Shown: piece by piece, positions 33,946 through 43,946 of the stretch
How the letters are laid out: each line of letters starts with the position of its first letter
How positions within the stretch are numbered: position 1 is the first letter of the stretch
Origin: Methylococcales bacterium
Lineage (GTDB): Bacteria > Pseudomonadota > Gammaproteobacteria > Methylococcales > Methylomonadaceae
Length of the DNA: 64,000 nucleotides
Assembly (NCBI GenBank): GCA_026399075.1
Contig: JAPLRR010000040.1
Location: 1 to 64,000 of the forward strand
Direction: 5' to 3'
Notes under the pieces: generated by a model
Databases searched by the model: none
What the model was told of the DNA's origin: nothing
What the model saw: only the letters and a program-made list of their open reading frames with translations
Program-made: the position numbers and the translations under genes

Positions 33946-34115
33946 ACGCGCTCTCGTCTTTGGTTGGATTGAAAAGGTGCTGACTATGGCCGCTAACCTC
34001 CACTTTTCCTTTATTTGGCGATTGCACTTATGGGTTGAATGTAAGATTGATTTTTTGCTTCACCCATAATATCAGTTTGAAATCTAATAATTAATTAGCC
34101 ATATCCCATACTATC

Positions 34116-34355
34116 ATGTCACAAAAAAATAACTCCCCTCTACCTGTTGAAGTTGAAGCAGGAAAAAAATACGGCTGGTGTAGTTGTGGCCATAGCCAAA
34201 CTATGCCCCTATGCGATCATGCACACAGGACACTATCAGATAAAAAATCCGTTAAATTTTTCCCAGAGGAAACTGGGACAATTTATTTATGCGGCTGCTC
34301 GAAAACACTGACCCCGCCCTATTGTGATGGCACAAATAACTGTAAGGAAATCTAA
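34116..34355 (+). CDS. Tandem CDGSH-type iron-sulfur protein
   Basis: The 79-residue protein has two CDGSH-like motifs. The first has Cys22, Cys24, Cys33 and His37 (CSC...PLCDHAH), fitting the three-Cys one-His ligand set of a 2Fe-2S cluster. The second has Cys59, Cys61, Cys70 (CGC...PYCDGTN), but Asn74 replaces the ligand His, with Cys76 nearby. Proteins of this family handle 2Fe-2S clusters or redox; the exact role here is unknown. The stop overlaps the next start by one base, so the CYTH protein is probably co-translated. Confidence 0.85.
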   Translation: MSQKNNSPLPVEVEAGKKYGWCSCGHSQTMPLCDHAHRTLSDKKSVKFFPEETGTIYLCGCSKTLTPPYCDGTNNCKEI

Positions 34356-34831
34356 TGGCTATTGAAATCGAACATAAATTTTTATTAACCAATGAGGATT
34401 GGCGCGAACAGGTAAGCCATGCTGTTAAATATCGGCAAGGTTACTTAAGTTCTTTAGCCACCAGTTCCATCAGAGTCAGAATAAGCGACAATCACGCATG
34501 GTTAAATATAAAAAGCGCAACGATTGGCACTCAAAGGCATGAATTTGAATATGAAATTCCTCTGCCTGATGCCGAGGAGATTATTAATAATTTGTGCGGA
34601 AAGCCTATCATTGAAAAAACTCGTTATATTGTGATTGACGATGACAATACTTGGGAAATAGATGAGTTTGAAGGATGTAACAAGGGATTAGTCGTTGCTG
34701 AAATTGAATTATCAGAAATAGGTAAGCCATTTTCAAAGCCGCAATGGCTTGGCAAGGAAGTCACGCAGGATTTGCGATATTACAACAACAACCTTGCTAA
34801 ACACCCCTACCTTGAATGGATTGATGGCTAA
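34355..34831 (+). CDS. CYTH-domain protein (triphosphatase/adenylate cyclase class IV-like)
   Basis: The 158-residue protein starts with the CYTH signature ExExK as EIEHKFLL (Glu4, Glu6, Lys8). It continues with the basic and acidic strands of the tunnel fold, such as SSIRVRISDNHAWLNIKS and WEIDEFEG. The domain binds triphosphates, and bacterial stand-alone members are often inorganic triphosphatases, so cyclase activity is less likely. It is coupled to the CDGSH gene upstream. An IS6 relic begins 13 nt after its stop. Confidence 0.85.
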   Translation: MAIEIEHKFLLTNEDWREQVSHAVKYRQGYLSSLATSSIRVRISDNHAWLNIKSATIGTQRHEFEYEIPLPDAEEIINNLCGKPIIEKTRYIVIDDDNTWEIDEFEGCNKGLVVAEIELSEIGKPFSKPQWLGKEVTQDLRYYNNNLAKHPYLEWIDG

Positions 34832-34843
34832 TTGTTTCATAGG

Positions 34844-35171
34844 GGTTCTGTCGCAAAGTTTGTCAGTTTGAGTGAGACAATCAACCGATTTTCCAATAGG
34901 TGTCATTTTTACCTTTTTTTCTATGGCCGTTATGACATAACTTATCGCAATCTGGATGAAATAATGGCGGAGCGTCGTGTTTGATTGGATCATGCAACCC
35001 TTACGGCTAGGCCCCCGTTGATTATGGCAGTAGCCAACATACGTAAGCGTGGCGTTGCGCCATCCCATCTTGGCGGATGGATGAAACCAACCTTACAGTA
35101 AAGGGCAGTTGTACCAAACCGTCGATAAATTTGGCGGCACTGTAGCTTTTATGCTGTTTGAACGCCTAGAT
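34844..35171 (+). mobile_element. IS6-family relic with left inverted repeat
   Basis: GGTTCTGTCGCAAAGTT (34844-34860) matches the well-known terminal repeat style of IS6 elements such as IS431 and IS26. After it the + frames read YDITYRNLDEIMAERRV, LDHATL, ANIRKRGVAPS and VDKFGGTV-like remains, ending FMLFERLD. These match IS6 transposases in order. Stops and frameshifts break it, and the right half and right repeat are missing. It ends at the hda stop codon. Confidence 0.85.
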
Positions 35172-35894
35172 TTAGGGTCGTTTATCTGAAATGGCAACAG
35201 CCCCTAGTATTTGTTTTAAAAATGGGATGGTTAATTTGCGTTTGGCCGCCAACGAAGCCTTGTCGAGCTTGGTCAATAAAGACCATAACGAAGACAAGTC
35301 ACGGTCATAATGTGACAGTAAAAACCGCCCGGCTTGGGGCGATATTTCAAAGCCCATTTGCCCTGCCTTGAAAATTAAGGCAGTGATCCGGTCGGTATCA
35401 CTTAAAGGCTGTATTTTTAAGGAAAGTCCCCAGTTAAACCGGGTTTTGAGGTCGGGTAGTTGGATGGCGATTTTTTTTGGTGCACAGGCGGCTGATAAGA
35501 TTAGTGTGTGGCCTTGGTCGCGATGCTGGTTAAAAAAATTAAAAAAGGCAATTTCCCAAGGTCGGTCGCCTGCGATGTGTTCAATGTTGTCAAAGCAGAC
35601 GACATCAAATTTATCCAGTCCTGATAACAATTCAGGGTCAGGTAATTCCATCGGCGATAAAGCAAAATAGAATGACTCTAGTTTCAAGCTTTGTGCACGC
35701 TGACAACAAGCTTGTAACAGATGGCTTTTGCCTAATCCTGGGTCGCCCCAGATAAAAATTTGTCGTTCGCCGTTTCCCGCGATACTAGTTTCTAGGTGTT
35801 TGATGATTTCTACGTTACTGCCTGGAAAAAAATCATCAAACGTTTGGTTTGCTCTAAATTCAAATTGTAGGGGCAGTTGTTTAGGCTGCGTCAT
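35172..35894 (-). CDS. hda: DnaA regulatory inactivator Hda
   Basis: The start at 35894 (MTQPKQLPLQFEFRANQTFDDF) gives 240 residues against 233 in E. coli, and its ATGA overlaps the DUF2069 stop. QLPLQF near the N-terminus fits a beta-clamp binding motif. The AAA+ domain has a Walker A GDPGLGKSHLL, and DVVCFDNIEHIAG stands for Walker B. Hda with the clamp stimulates DnaA-ATP hydrolysis after replication starts. The extreme C-terminus (AVAISDKRP) abuts the IS6 relic and may have been altered by it. Confidence 0.93.
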   Translation of the reverse strand: MTQPKQLPLQFEFRANQTFDDFFPGSNVEIIKHLETSIAGNGERQIFIWGDPGLGKSHLLQACCQRAQSLKLESFYFALSPMELPDPELLSGLDKFDVVCFDNIEHIAGDRPWEIAFFNFFNQHRDQGHTLILSAACAPKKIAIQLPDLKTRFNWGLSLKIQPLSDTDRITALIFKAGQMGFEISPQAGRFLLSHYDRDLSSLWSLLTKLDKASLAAKRKLTIPFLKQILGAVAISDKRP

Positions 35895-36244
35895 CCTTGT
35901 TTTCCTGAGTAATGTACATAAAGCGTGCAACCGAAAAACAACATCAAGCTAAATGAGACTTCCAGTACGGGATATAAAAGTCCAGAGTCGTTAACGTAAG
36001 TTTCTATAGCGCCGTGTATGAAATAGGCTAAGCTAATATAAGCCATCCATGCACAGCTTTTGGCGGTGCGGGACAGGAAGCCGCGCAAAGGCAATAATAA
36101 TGGGCTGACGGTGAGCAATAGTTTTAAAGCGACCGGCAGTGTTGATGCGGATGCCAATACGGTGTTCCATAGCATTAATAAAGCAAATAGCCCTAAAAAC
36201 CCTAGCAACGCAATGTAGTGATAATAATCTGGTTTTATATTCAT
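35891..36244 (-). CDS. DUF2069 family membrane protein
   Basis: The 117-residue protein has about four membrane helices (roughly residues 10-27, 38-53, 64-80, 92-110). The family is found next to hda or wrbA in gammaproteobacteria but has no known function. It overlaps hda by 4 nt and follows wrbA by 10 nt on the same strand, so the three are probably one transcript. Confidence 0.8.
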   Translation of the reverse strand: MNIKPDYYHYIALLGFLGLFALLMLWNTVLASASTLPVALKLLLTVSPLLLPLRGFLSRTAKSCAWMAYISLAYFIHGAIETYVNDSGLLYPVLEVSFSLMLFFGCTLYVHYSGKQG

Positions 36245-36254
36245 TGGGCCGGCA

Positions 36255-37209
<955 letters not shown>

Positions 37210-37248
37210 AGTCGATACAGCCAAAGGCCACCTGATGAAATAAAAAGC

Positions 37249-37254
37249 TATAAT
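37249..37254 (+). promoter_or_regulatory. Candidate -10 box in the arsC-ubiA divergent region
   Basis: A perfect TATAAT lies 98 nt before the ubiA start in the spacer shared with divergent arsC. No good -35 box is seen at the usual distance, so this is only a candidate. Confidence 0.35.
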
Positions 37255-37352
37255 AGCATTTTTATCAATATCCCCGCTTGAAAAGCATAGGGCTTGTAAA
37301 GACGGATTTTTTGCGATTCTTAGCGGTGATTAATAGGGGTAAGCGAGTGGAA

Positions 37353-38219
37353 ATGTCACATATTAAGGATAGGTTTAAGCAATACTGGATTTTAGCTAGG
37401 TTCGATCGGCCTATTGGCATTCTGATTTTATTGTGGCCAGCTTTGTGGGCGCTTTGGGTGGCGGGTGAAGGACACCCCGATGGCTTTGTGTTAATGGTTA
37501 TTTGCTTAGGTGTTGTATTGATGCGTGCAGCTGGGTGTGTGATTAATGATTATGCTGACCGGGATTTTGACCCGCATGTGACCCGTACCAAACAACGCCC
37601 GATCGCTGCGGGCAAGGTAAGCCCAAAGGAAGCTCTGCTTGTTTTCGTGGTCTTATGTTTGTGTGCCTTTGCCTTAGTTTTGCAACTCAATATCTATACG
37701 ATATTACTGTCTTTTGTAGCCGCCTTTTTGGCCGCAAGCTACCCCTTTATGAAGCGCTACACCCAGTTGCCCCAAGCTTATTTAGGCATTGCCTTTGGTT
37801 GGGCTGTGCCCATGTCTTTTTCCGCACAGCTTAACCAAATTCCACCGGTAGCTTGGGTGATGTATTTGGCCGTGGTGTTATGGGCGTTAGTTTATGACAC
37901 GATGTATGCCATGGTTGATAAAGACGATGACCTAAAAATTGGCATTAAGTCAACCGCCATCCTTTTCGGTGAATACGATAGGCATATTATGGCGGTGTTG
38001 CAAATAGTCATTTTAGGGCTGTTGATTATCGTAGGCCAGATGCGGCAGTTAAGCTGGCCCTATTATGCAGGTCTTATTGTTGCGGCTGGTTTTTTTGTAT
38101 ACCAACAAAAATTAATTTTTAATCGGGACAAGACACAGTGCTTTAAGGCGTTTTTAAATAATAATTGGTTTGGTGTTGCGGTTTACGTTGGCTTGGTTAT
38201 GGCTTATTGGCTGCGTTAA
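37353..38219 (+). CDS. ubiA: 4-hydroxybenzoate polyprenyltransferase UbiA
   Basis: I choose ATG 37353 ([22 protein letters not shown]), giving 288 residues, close to the E. coli 290; a possible TTG start at 37278 would add an odd 25-residue extension. About eight membrane helices are predicted. The first Asp-rich motif is NDYADRDFD and the second is [13 protein letters not shown]. The enzyme attaches the prenyl chain in ubiquinone synthesis. Chorismate lyase ubiC, often adjacent, is absent here. Confidence 0.95.
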   Translation: MSHIKDRFKQYWILARFDRPIGILILLWPALWALWVAGEGHPDGFVLMVICLGVVLMRAAGCVINDYADRDFDPHVTRTKQRPIAAGKVSPKEALLVFVVLCLCAFALVLQLNIYTILLSFVAAFLAASYPFMKRYTQLPQAYLGIAFGWAVPMSFSAQLNQIPPVAWVMYLAVVLWALVYDTMYAMVDKDDDLKIGIKSTAILFGEYDRHIMAVLQIVILGLLIIVGQMRQLSWPYYAGLIVAAGFFVYQQKLIFNRDKTQCFKAFLNNNWFGVAVYVGLVMAYWLR

Positions 38220-38620
38220 TCTTAAGGGTTTGTTCGATGTATCCACGGTAGGATTAGTTTACGGTGCTTTAAGCACGGCTTTTTTATCGGCAGCTTTTAT
38301 GTTGGCAAGCTTATGGGGGCTTGATAGTTTATTTTTTGGCTGTTTGTGGCGTTGATAATGTTTTTGTTGAAGATCAGTTTGCTTAACGGTATAACTAGCG
38401 GCAAATTGGCATAGTCAGGCTGACACGATTATATTGCTGATGTTACGTAGCGCTTGCTAACAGGCAAGTGTCAGCTTGACCTGTTTTATTGATAGAATGA
38501 TAGTGCTCGGCAGGGCCAAAAACGATGGTTTGGCTGGGGTGTTTCCACCTTTAAAGCTTTGCCTCTAACGATTTAGTAACTTTACAATTCCAGGTCTTTA
38601 TTTACTTTGAAGGATTATAG
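38220..38620. other. Intergenic region with inverted repeats before cobQ
   Basis: No gene is seen. A small hairpin with GTGC/GCAC (38262-38274) followed by T's could end ubiA transcription. Further on, GTCAGGCTGACAC (38414-38426) and GTGTCAGCTTGAC (38468-38480) form a 13-bp stem with one G-T pair, enclosing a smaller hairpin CTTGC/GCAAG. I looked for a cobalamin riboswitch because cobQ follows, but no B12 box was recognised. Confidence 0.5.
38476..38504 (+). promoter_or_regulatory. Candidate promoter for cobQ
   Basis: TTGACC (38476-38481), a 17-nt spacer and GATAGT (38499-38504) fit sigma70 in 5 of 6 and 4 of 6 positions. The -35 box overlaps the right arm of the inverted repeat, so folding or a bound protein could affect it. 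The surrounding 11-mer CTTGACCTGTT is shared with the str promoter. Confidence 0.45.
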
Positions 38621-40021
38621 ATGAAACCATTAGCTGTTTTGGGTACGGGCTCAGATGCGGGGAAAACGACCTTAGTTATGGCGCTGTGCAGGATTTTTGC
38701 AGACCAAGGGATTAAGGTCGCCCCTTTTAAGGCACAAAATGTTTCCAATAATTCAGCGGTAACCCAAGAGGGGCGGGAAATTTCCAGGGCACAATGCCTA
38801 CAGGCTGAGGCGGCAAGGATTGAGCCTAGTTATTTGTTTAACCCCGTGTTGCTTAAGTCACAGGGAAGTCATGCTGTGCAAGTGATAGTCAACGGCTTGG
38901 TGTATAAAAGCCAAACTACTGTCGACTATTATGAGGAAATCGACAGCTTAAAGCAGCATGTCCAGCAGGCTTTTTCCCGCCTACAGCAAGATTATGAGCT
39001 GGTGATTGCAGAAGGTGCGGGATCGCCAGTGGAATTAAACCTGTTGGATAAGGATCTATCGAACACCTACGTCACCAATACCTTTAACACCAAAAACATT
39101 TTAGTGGCTGACATTGAACGCGGGGGGGTGTTCGCGTCCATATACGGTACGATGGCTCTGATGGATCCGGTTATGCGCAGCAATTTGATTGGTGTCATCA
39201 TTAATAAATTTCGGGGTGACAGGCAGTTTTTTGATGAGGGTGAAAAAATTATCCGTGATCGTTTTGGCCTGCCAGTTTTGGGTGTGTTGCCTTTCCTGCC
39301 CTTAAACATTGATATGGAAGATATCCAGTCGTTAAAGAATTACCAGCAGCGGGTTGGTGATGTCAAAATCCGCATTGCGGTGATTGTTTACCCTGGATTG
39401 AGTAATTACAACGACCTTGATGTGTTGATGGCTGATCCTGAGCTTTATGTTGAATTGGTCCATGGCAATTGTTTGTTGGGCAGCTTTGATATGGTGCTGT
39501 TGCCTGGCAGCAAAACCGTTATCCGTGACTTGCAGTGGCTAAAACAGCAGGGCTTATTTACTCAGATATTACAGTTTACTAAACCGATTTTTGGGCTTTG
39601 TGGGGGGTTCCAAATGCTTTGTCAAAGCCTACATGACCCTGATGCTTTGGATTATGATGTGGCCATTGTAGAAGATGGCTTGGGCGTTATTGATGATATT
39701 GTCACTTATCAAAATCCTAAGATACTTCAGAGCGGTTATTATCAGCTGTTTTCTTACACGGCAATAAAAGGCTATGAAATCCATTGCGGTCGTATGGGCA
39801 AATATCCTTTGTTTTATCAGGGTGGAAATTTCACAGCGACGCATGTGCATGGTGTTTTTGATGACGATGCTTTTCGAAATGATTACTTTAAGGCGATTAA
39901 CCCTAGCTATCATGGGTTTAATTATGGGCAGTACCGCGAAGCGCAGATACAAGGCTTCGCGGATAGGGTGGTGGAAAACTTGGATGTCAACTCTATTTTG
40001 CTGGCGCTACAGGCAGATTGA
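38621..40021 (+). CDS. cobQ: Cobyric acid synthase CobQ
   Basis: The 466-residue enzyme amidates four side chains of adenosylcobyrinic acid a,c-diamide. The N-terminal ATP-binding half begins GTGSDAGKTTLV. The C-terminal glutaminase half has the nucleophile Cys327 in PIFGLCGGFQML and a final HVHG. Length fits the family. No other cobalamin gene is in the window, but B12-dependent metH lies at 47819. An AAGGA box precedes the ATG. Start and family seem sure; operon partners are lacking. Confidence 0.92.
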   Translation: MKPLAVLGTGSDAGKTTLVMALCRIFADQGIKVAPFKAQNVSNNSAVTQEGREISRAQCLQAEAARIEPSYLFNPVLLKSQGSHAVQVIVNGLVYKSQTTVDYYEEIDSLKQHVQQAFSRLQQDYELVIAEGAGSPVELNLLDKDLSNTYVTNTFNTKNILVADIERGGVFASIYGTMALMDPVMRSNLIGVIINKFRGDRQFFDEGEKIIRDRFGLPVLGVLPFLPLNIDMEDIQSLKNYQQRVGDVKIRIAVIVYPGLSNYNDLDVLMADPELYVELVHGNCLLGSFDMVLLPGSKTVIRDLQWLKQQGLFTQILQFTKPIFGLCGGFQMLCQSLHDPDALDYDVAIVEDGLGVIDDIVTYQNPKILQSGYYQLFSYTAIKGYEIHCGRMGKYPLFYQGGNFTATHVHGVFDDDAFRNDYFKAINPSYHGFNYGQYREAQIQGFADRVVENLDVNSILLALQAD

Positions 40022-40101
40022 CTGAGGGCGGGTCTTCACCGATTTTGGGATGATATTGCCAAAAGTAAATAATGTTGTGAATCTGGGCAAACAGCGTTAG
40101 C

Positions 40102-41910
40102 TTAGCTGTCTTTTTTGGCTTTATTAAGGGTTCCATTGCCTATGTCAATCAGCGGCAGTGCCGATTGCCTGGCAAGTCGGCGCGCACCTGTATGGTTGTC
40201 CACGTCAAGTGACAAGAAAGCTCCTGGAATGTTCATTACTTTACTTAACGGAGGTAAGGTTAAGTCGGTTAGTAAGGGTAATGCAGCTTGCTGCCCAAAT
40301 TGGGCGGATGAGGGTTTCCTTTCCAACAGCCCGCTGCTTATTTTTACGGGCATAGGCCCGTCTAAAAACTGGGCAATACTCGTTAGCTGTTGATGCAATT
40401 GTTTGGCATTGGCCGGCGGCAGGAAAAAGGTAAATGGCCCGTCTGCGGCTAATTTTGGGTTGAGGTAGCCTGGGTTAAGGCGGTTGAATTGCTCATAACT
40501 CAAATTGGCAAGTTGTGCAACCTCCTTAAAATCCTTTTCGGCCAAGTAGTCGACATCATGTTTACGGTCAATTTTGACTTTAACGAAGTAGGGCTCATTT
40601 CTAACGGGAGCAAGCTTTAAGCCATGTGCGGCAGGATCGGCAAATATGCTGGACAATGCGAGAAAGCGGGGTACGTATTCTTGGGTTTCTTCAGGCAACT
40701 GCAAAGACCAGTAATCGGTCGCTAGACCCTCGGCAAGATTGCGCTTAATCGCATTATCAACTGTGCCCAAGCCACAATTATAGGCGGCCAAGGCGAGCAG
40801 CCAGTCACCATTAAAATGCTGCTTAAGGAATGATAGGAAGCGCATGGCCGCTTGAGTGGAGGCGGTAATATCAAGCCTGGCATCATAGTTTTCATTTTGC
40901 TGCAAATCAAATTCTTGGCCTGTGCTGGGGATAAATTGCCAGAGCCCAGCGGCGCTTTTTGGGGACAGTGCGGTGGGTTGGTAAGCGCTTTCCACAATAG
41001 GCAGTAAAGCCAATTCGTAAGGTAACTTATGTTGGCTGAGGCTTTCGACAATATGGTAAAGATAAGGGCGTGCGCGTTCAGCAACTTGGCTTAGGTAATC
41101 ACGGTGTTGGGTGTGCCAGACAATATGTTTTTTAACACGGTCATACATAATTTGTTGTTTGGCTCGTTCCGCAGCCGCAGCCGCCAAATCTTGTTCTGAG
41201 GGGGTGGGCGCTGGGGTTGGATTTGCTTTGGGCACGCCATCAACTGATTTGGCTGGCGCTAGGGTGGGGGTAAGCGGTACAGTGGCGATAGTTATGTTGG
41301 GCTTAGGATGCAGTGAATGCGGCTCTATTCGGGTGCGCACCCGTGATTGTCCCGTAGCTTGGACCTGAAACAGATTGTCTTTTGATGGGCCCGCTTGTTT
41401 TTCAATCAACATGTCCTTACGGATTTTTAAAGCGATAGCGGAATTAAGCTTAAGACGGCCATAAGGCGTGTAATTATAATAAGGTGCCGATGGCGATTTG
41501 GAAGCCTTGATTTTAATGGTTGCTGGGGCAATGCTTGCCGATTGGGCAGATGGTGGGATTCCCTTAGTCATCGGAGAATTGCTGGTGTCAGAAAGGATGT
41601 TATTGGTGGGGCGGGCTGTGGGCAGCAGGGCGTTATTATTTTTTGTTGGCGTATTCTCTGCTTGAATCTGTACTGGGCTAGGGCGGGGTATTTGCATACC
41701 TGAACGGATACGTACCCAAACGTCGCCTGGATTGTGTGGGGCTTTTTGCTTAACCGTGTGCGCTTTTACGTTTTTGTTTTTTCCATGCACATGTGGGGAA
41801 TGTCCAAGCCGTACATTGTTTTTATCTGTTGAGGCCGCCAGAATGTCAGCAGATTGGGCCAATAAGGACGAGCCAACCAAAAAATTTAACATTAAAATGA
41901 ATAATCGCAT
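40102..41910 (-). CDS. MltD-like membrane-bound lytic transglycosylase
   Basis: The 602-residue protein has a signal peptide (about residues 1-18) and a long Pro/Ser/Ala-rich linker (residues 40-245). An SLT domain (about 290-400) carries catalytic Glu307 in LLPIVESAYQP, plus GLWQFIPSTG and LALAAYNCG. A weak LysM-like stretch (about 465-520) follows. It cleaves peptidoglycan glycan chains in the periplasm. E. coli MltD has 452 residues, so this one is longer in its linker. No lipobox Cys was noted after the signal. Confidence 0.88.
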   Translation of the reverse strand: MRLFILMLNFLVGSSLLAQSADILAASTDKNNVRLGHSPHVHGKNKNVKAHTVKQKAPHNPGDVWVRIRSGMQIPRPSPVQIQAENTPTKNNNALLPTARPTNNILSDTSNSPMTKGIPPSAQSASIAPATIKIKASKSPSAPYYNYTPYGRLKLNSAIALKIRKDMLIEKQAGPSKDNLFQVQATGQSRVRTRIEPHSLHPKPNITIATVPLTPTLAPAKSVDGVPKANPTPAPTPSEQDLAAAAAERAKQQIMYDRVKKHIVWHTQHRDYLSQVAERARPYLYHIVESLSQHKLPYELALLPIVESAYQPTALSPKSAAGLWQFIPSTGQEFDLQQNENYDARLDITASTQAAMRFLSFLKQHFNGDWLLALAAYNCGLGTVDNAIKRNLAEGLATDYWSLQLPEETQEYVPRFLALSSIFADPAAHGLKLAPVRNEPYFVKVKIDRKHDVDYLAEKDFKEVAQLANLSYEQFNRLNPGYLNPKLAADGPFTFFLPPANAKQLHQQLTSIAQFLDGPMPVKISSGLLERKPSSAQFGQQAALPLLTDLTLPPLSKVMNIPGAFLSLDVDNHTGARRLARQSALPLIDIGNGTLNKAKKDS

Positions 41911-42556
41911 TGTTTACCTTAAGGTTACAGATTGGTATGAATATTCCTGGATATAATGGACGCTGGTGCTTATGATAAAAGGATGTTAAAAATTCACCAA
42001 AGCTTTTATCTGCCGACCTTATTACAAAACAACAAGCAACGGATCAAGCCTTAAGGTTTTGAAGTCGGCCAATTTTTAGCCTCGGGCAGTTGGATCATCT
42101 GATCAAAATAGGCGGTTAAATGTTTATAATGTACCCCTTTTGGATAAATTAGGGTATTAAAAATTTCAGTTTTGTCGCAGCTAATCGCCTATGATTGTCC
42201 CTAAAGCGGTCTTAAATGGGCTGTGGGCACTTAAGCTTTAAGGTGGATTTTTGTTATTCCACCCAGAATGACCAGCACTGTAAGCCACTAAGATCCTGTC
42301 TGGATTACTTGGTCTCAAGGCTTTGTTTATCCGTCCGTTCCCCTAAGGTGATAAAATATAGCCACTAGGCGATCAGTGGTTGTAGTGGCCAGATAGTCTC
42401 CAAAACATTGGCTGATTGGGCACATAGTGGCCGAAGAGCCGTTTTTCACGAATGCACATAAATAAATGGAACGAGGGGTGGAATGCTACGCGTATCTATC
42501 AAAATAATGTGCCTGAGTTAACCCCCCCCCATTACTTTTTATATATCACCTAAATT
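41911..42556. other. Intergenic region before rimO with hairpins and a C9 run
   Basis: The 646 nt hold no supported gene. Visible features are a GGTGGA/TCCACC hairpin near 42242-42263, a TATAAT at 42125-42130, GCCACTA (42361-42367) pairing with TAGTGGC (42383-42389), and a run of nine C's at 42522-42530, 26 nt before the rimO start. Further TAGTGGCC copies lie at 42383-42390 and 42426-42433. Confidence 0.5.
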
Positions 42557-43870
42557 ATGACAAAAATCCCTACTGTCGGTTTTATTAGCTTAGGCTGCCC
42601 TAAGGCACTGGTAGACAGCGAAAAAATTTTAACCCGGCTTCGTTCTGAAGGCTATGAGATTTCCCCGACCTATCAAGATGCTGATTTGGTGGTTGTTAAT
42701 ACCTGCGGCTTTATTGATGCAGCAGTGGAGGAGTCCTTGGACAGTATTGGCGAAGCGTTGGCAGAGAACGGCAGGGTAATAGTGACTGGCTGTTTGGGTG
42801 CCCGGGAAGATGAGATTAGGGCGCGTTATCCCCATGTGTTAAAAGTGACTGGCGCACATGCCTTGGAGGCGGTTGTTGATTCAGTGCATGAACATCTGCC
42901 GCCTAGGCATGATCCATTTACCAATCTCTTGCCGCCACAAGGAATAAAATTGACGCCTAAGCACTATGCGTACTTAAAAATTTCAGAAGGCTGCAATCAT
43001 CGTTGTACTTTTTGCATTATCCCTTCACTGCGCGGCGATTTAGTGAGCCGACCGGTTGATGAGGTGCTTTTGGAAGCCGAACAACTAGTGAAGGCAGGGG
43101 TTAAGGAGTTATTGGTGGTTTCACAGGACACCAGTGCTTATGGCCTCGACTTAAAGTATCAGACTAGGGATTGGCGGGGACGCTCCGTGAACACCCGTTT
43201 TTATGAGTTAGCAAAGGAATTGGGTGAATTGGGTGTGTGGGTGCGGATGCACTATGTTTACCCTTATCCCCATGTGGACGACGTTATCCCATTAATGGCG
43301 GAGGGCAAAATCTTGCCCTATTTGGATATCCCCTTCCAACATGCTAATAGCAGGATCCTTAAATTAATGAAGCGGCCAGCGGCTAGCCAAAATAATTTGG
43401 AACGCATTAGGGCATGGCGGGAAATTTGTCCCGATATTACTTTACGTAGCACTTTTATTGTTGGGTTTCCGGGGGAGACTGACCAAGAGTTTGAACAATT
43501 ATTGGACTTTATGAGCGAGGCTCAACTCGACAGGGTTGGCTGTTTTGCCTATTCACCAGTAAAAGGGGCGGTCGCCAATGACTTGCCTGGATTGGTTCCA
43601 GAAGAAGTTAAACAAGAACGGTTGGCGCGGTTTATGGCGCATCAAGCCGAAATTAGTGCTGAACGTTTACAGCAACGCGTAGGCAGAATTGAAACGGTAC
43701 TGGTTGATGAAGTTGTCGAAGAAGGGGCCGTTGCCAGAAGCAAAGCGGATGCACCGGAAATTGATGGGCAGGTCTTTATTGATGGGGCGACACACCTTAA
43801 AGTCGGTGATTTTGTTGAGGTTGAGATGGAAGAGGCTGACGACTATGATTTATGGGGGCGATTGGTTTAG
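42557..43870 (+). CDS. rimO: Ribosomal protein S12 methylthiotransferase RimO
   Basis: The 437-residue radical SAM enzyme adds a methylthio group to the Asp of S12 (encoded at 12370). The N-terminal cluster Cys residues are C14, C50 and C79. The radical SAM Cys residues are C146, C150 and C153 in GCNHRCTFC. The C-terminal TRAM domain lies at about 370-437. The length fits E. coli RimO (441). It is preceded by a C9 tract and followed by a clear terminator. Confidence 0.96.
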   Translation: MTKIPTVGFISLGCPKALVDSEKILTRLRSEGYEISPTYQDADLVVVNTCGFIDAAVEESLDSIGEALAENGRVIVTGCLGAREDEIRARYPHVLKVTGAHALEAVVDSVHEHLPPRHDPFTNLLPPQGIKLTPKHYAYLKISEGCNHRCTFCIIPSLRGDLVSRPVDEVLLEAEQLVKAGVKELLVVSQDTSAYGLDLKYQTRDWRGRSVNTRFYELAKELGELGVWVRMHYVYPYPHVDDVIPLMAEGKILPYLDIPFQHANSRILKLMKRPAASQNNLERIRAWREICPDITLRSTFIVGFPGETDQEFEQLLDFMSEAQLDRVGCFAYSPVKGAVANDLPGLVPEEVKQERLARFMAHQAEISAERLQQRVGRIETVLVDEVVEEGAVARSKADAPEIDGQVFIDGATHLKVGDFVEVEMEEADDYDLWGRLV

Positions 43871-43895
43871 CGACCCGCTTGGAGGGTGGCAGAAA

Positions 43896-43926
43896 CAAAA
43901 AACCCAGCGGTAAAGCTGGGTTTTTT
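43896..43926 (+). terminator. Rho-independent terminator after rimO
   Basis: AAAAACCCAGC, loop GGTAAA, GCTGGGTTTTTT forms a stable hairpin with a T run. The A run on the other side allows it to work also for the convergent small lipoprotein gene on -. Confidence 0.9.
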
Positions 43927-43946
43927 GGTTTTACAAAGTGTTCTGC

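Noticed and set aside
33632-34069. 145-codon + strand ORF
   Set aside because: Antisense to the IS30 relic, whose motifs are on the - strand.
38220-38620. Cobalamin riboswitch before cobQ
   Set aside because: No B12 box or core helices recognised by eye; only a long stem is seen.
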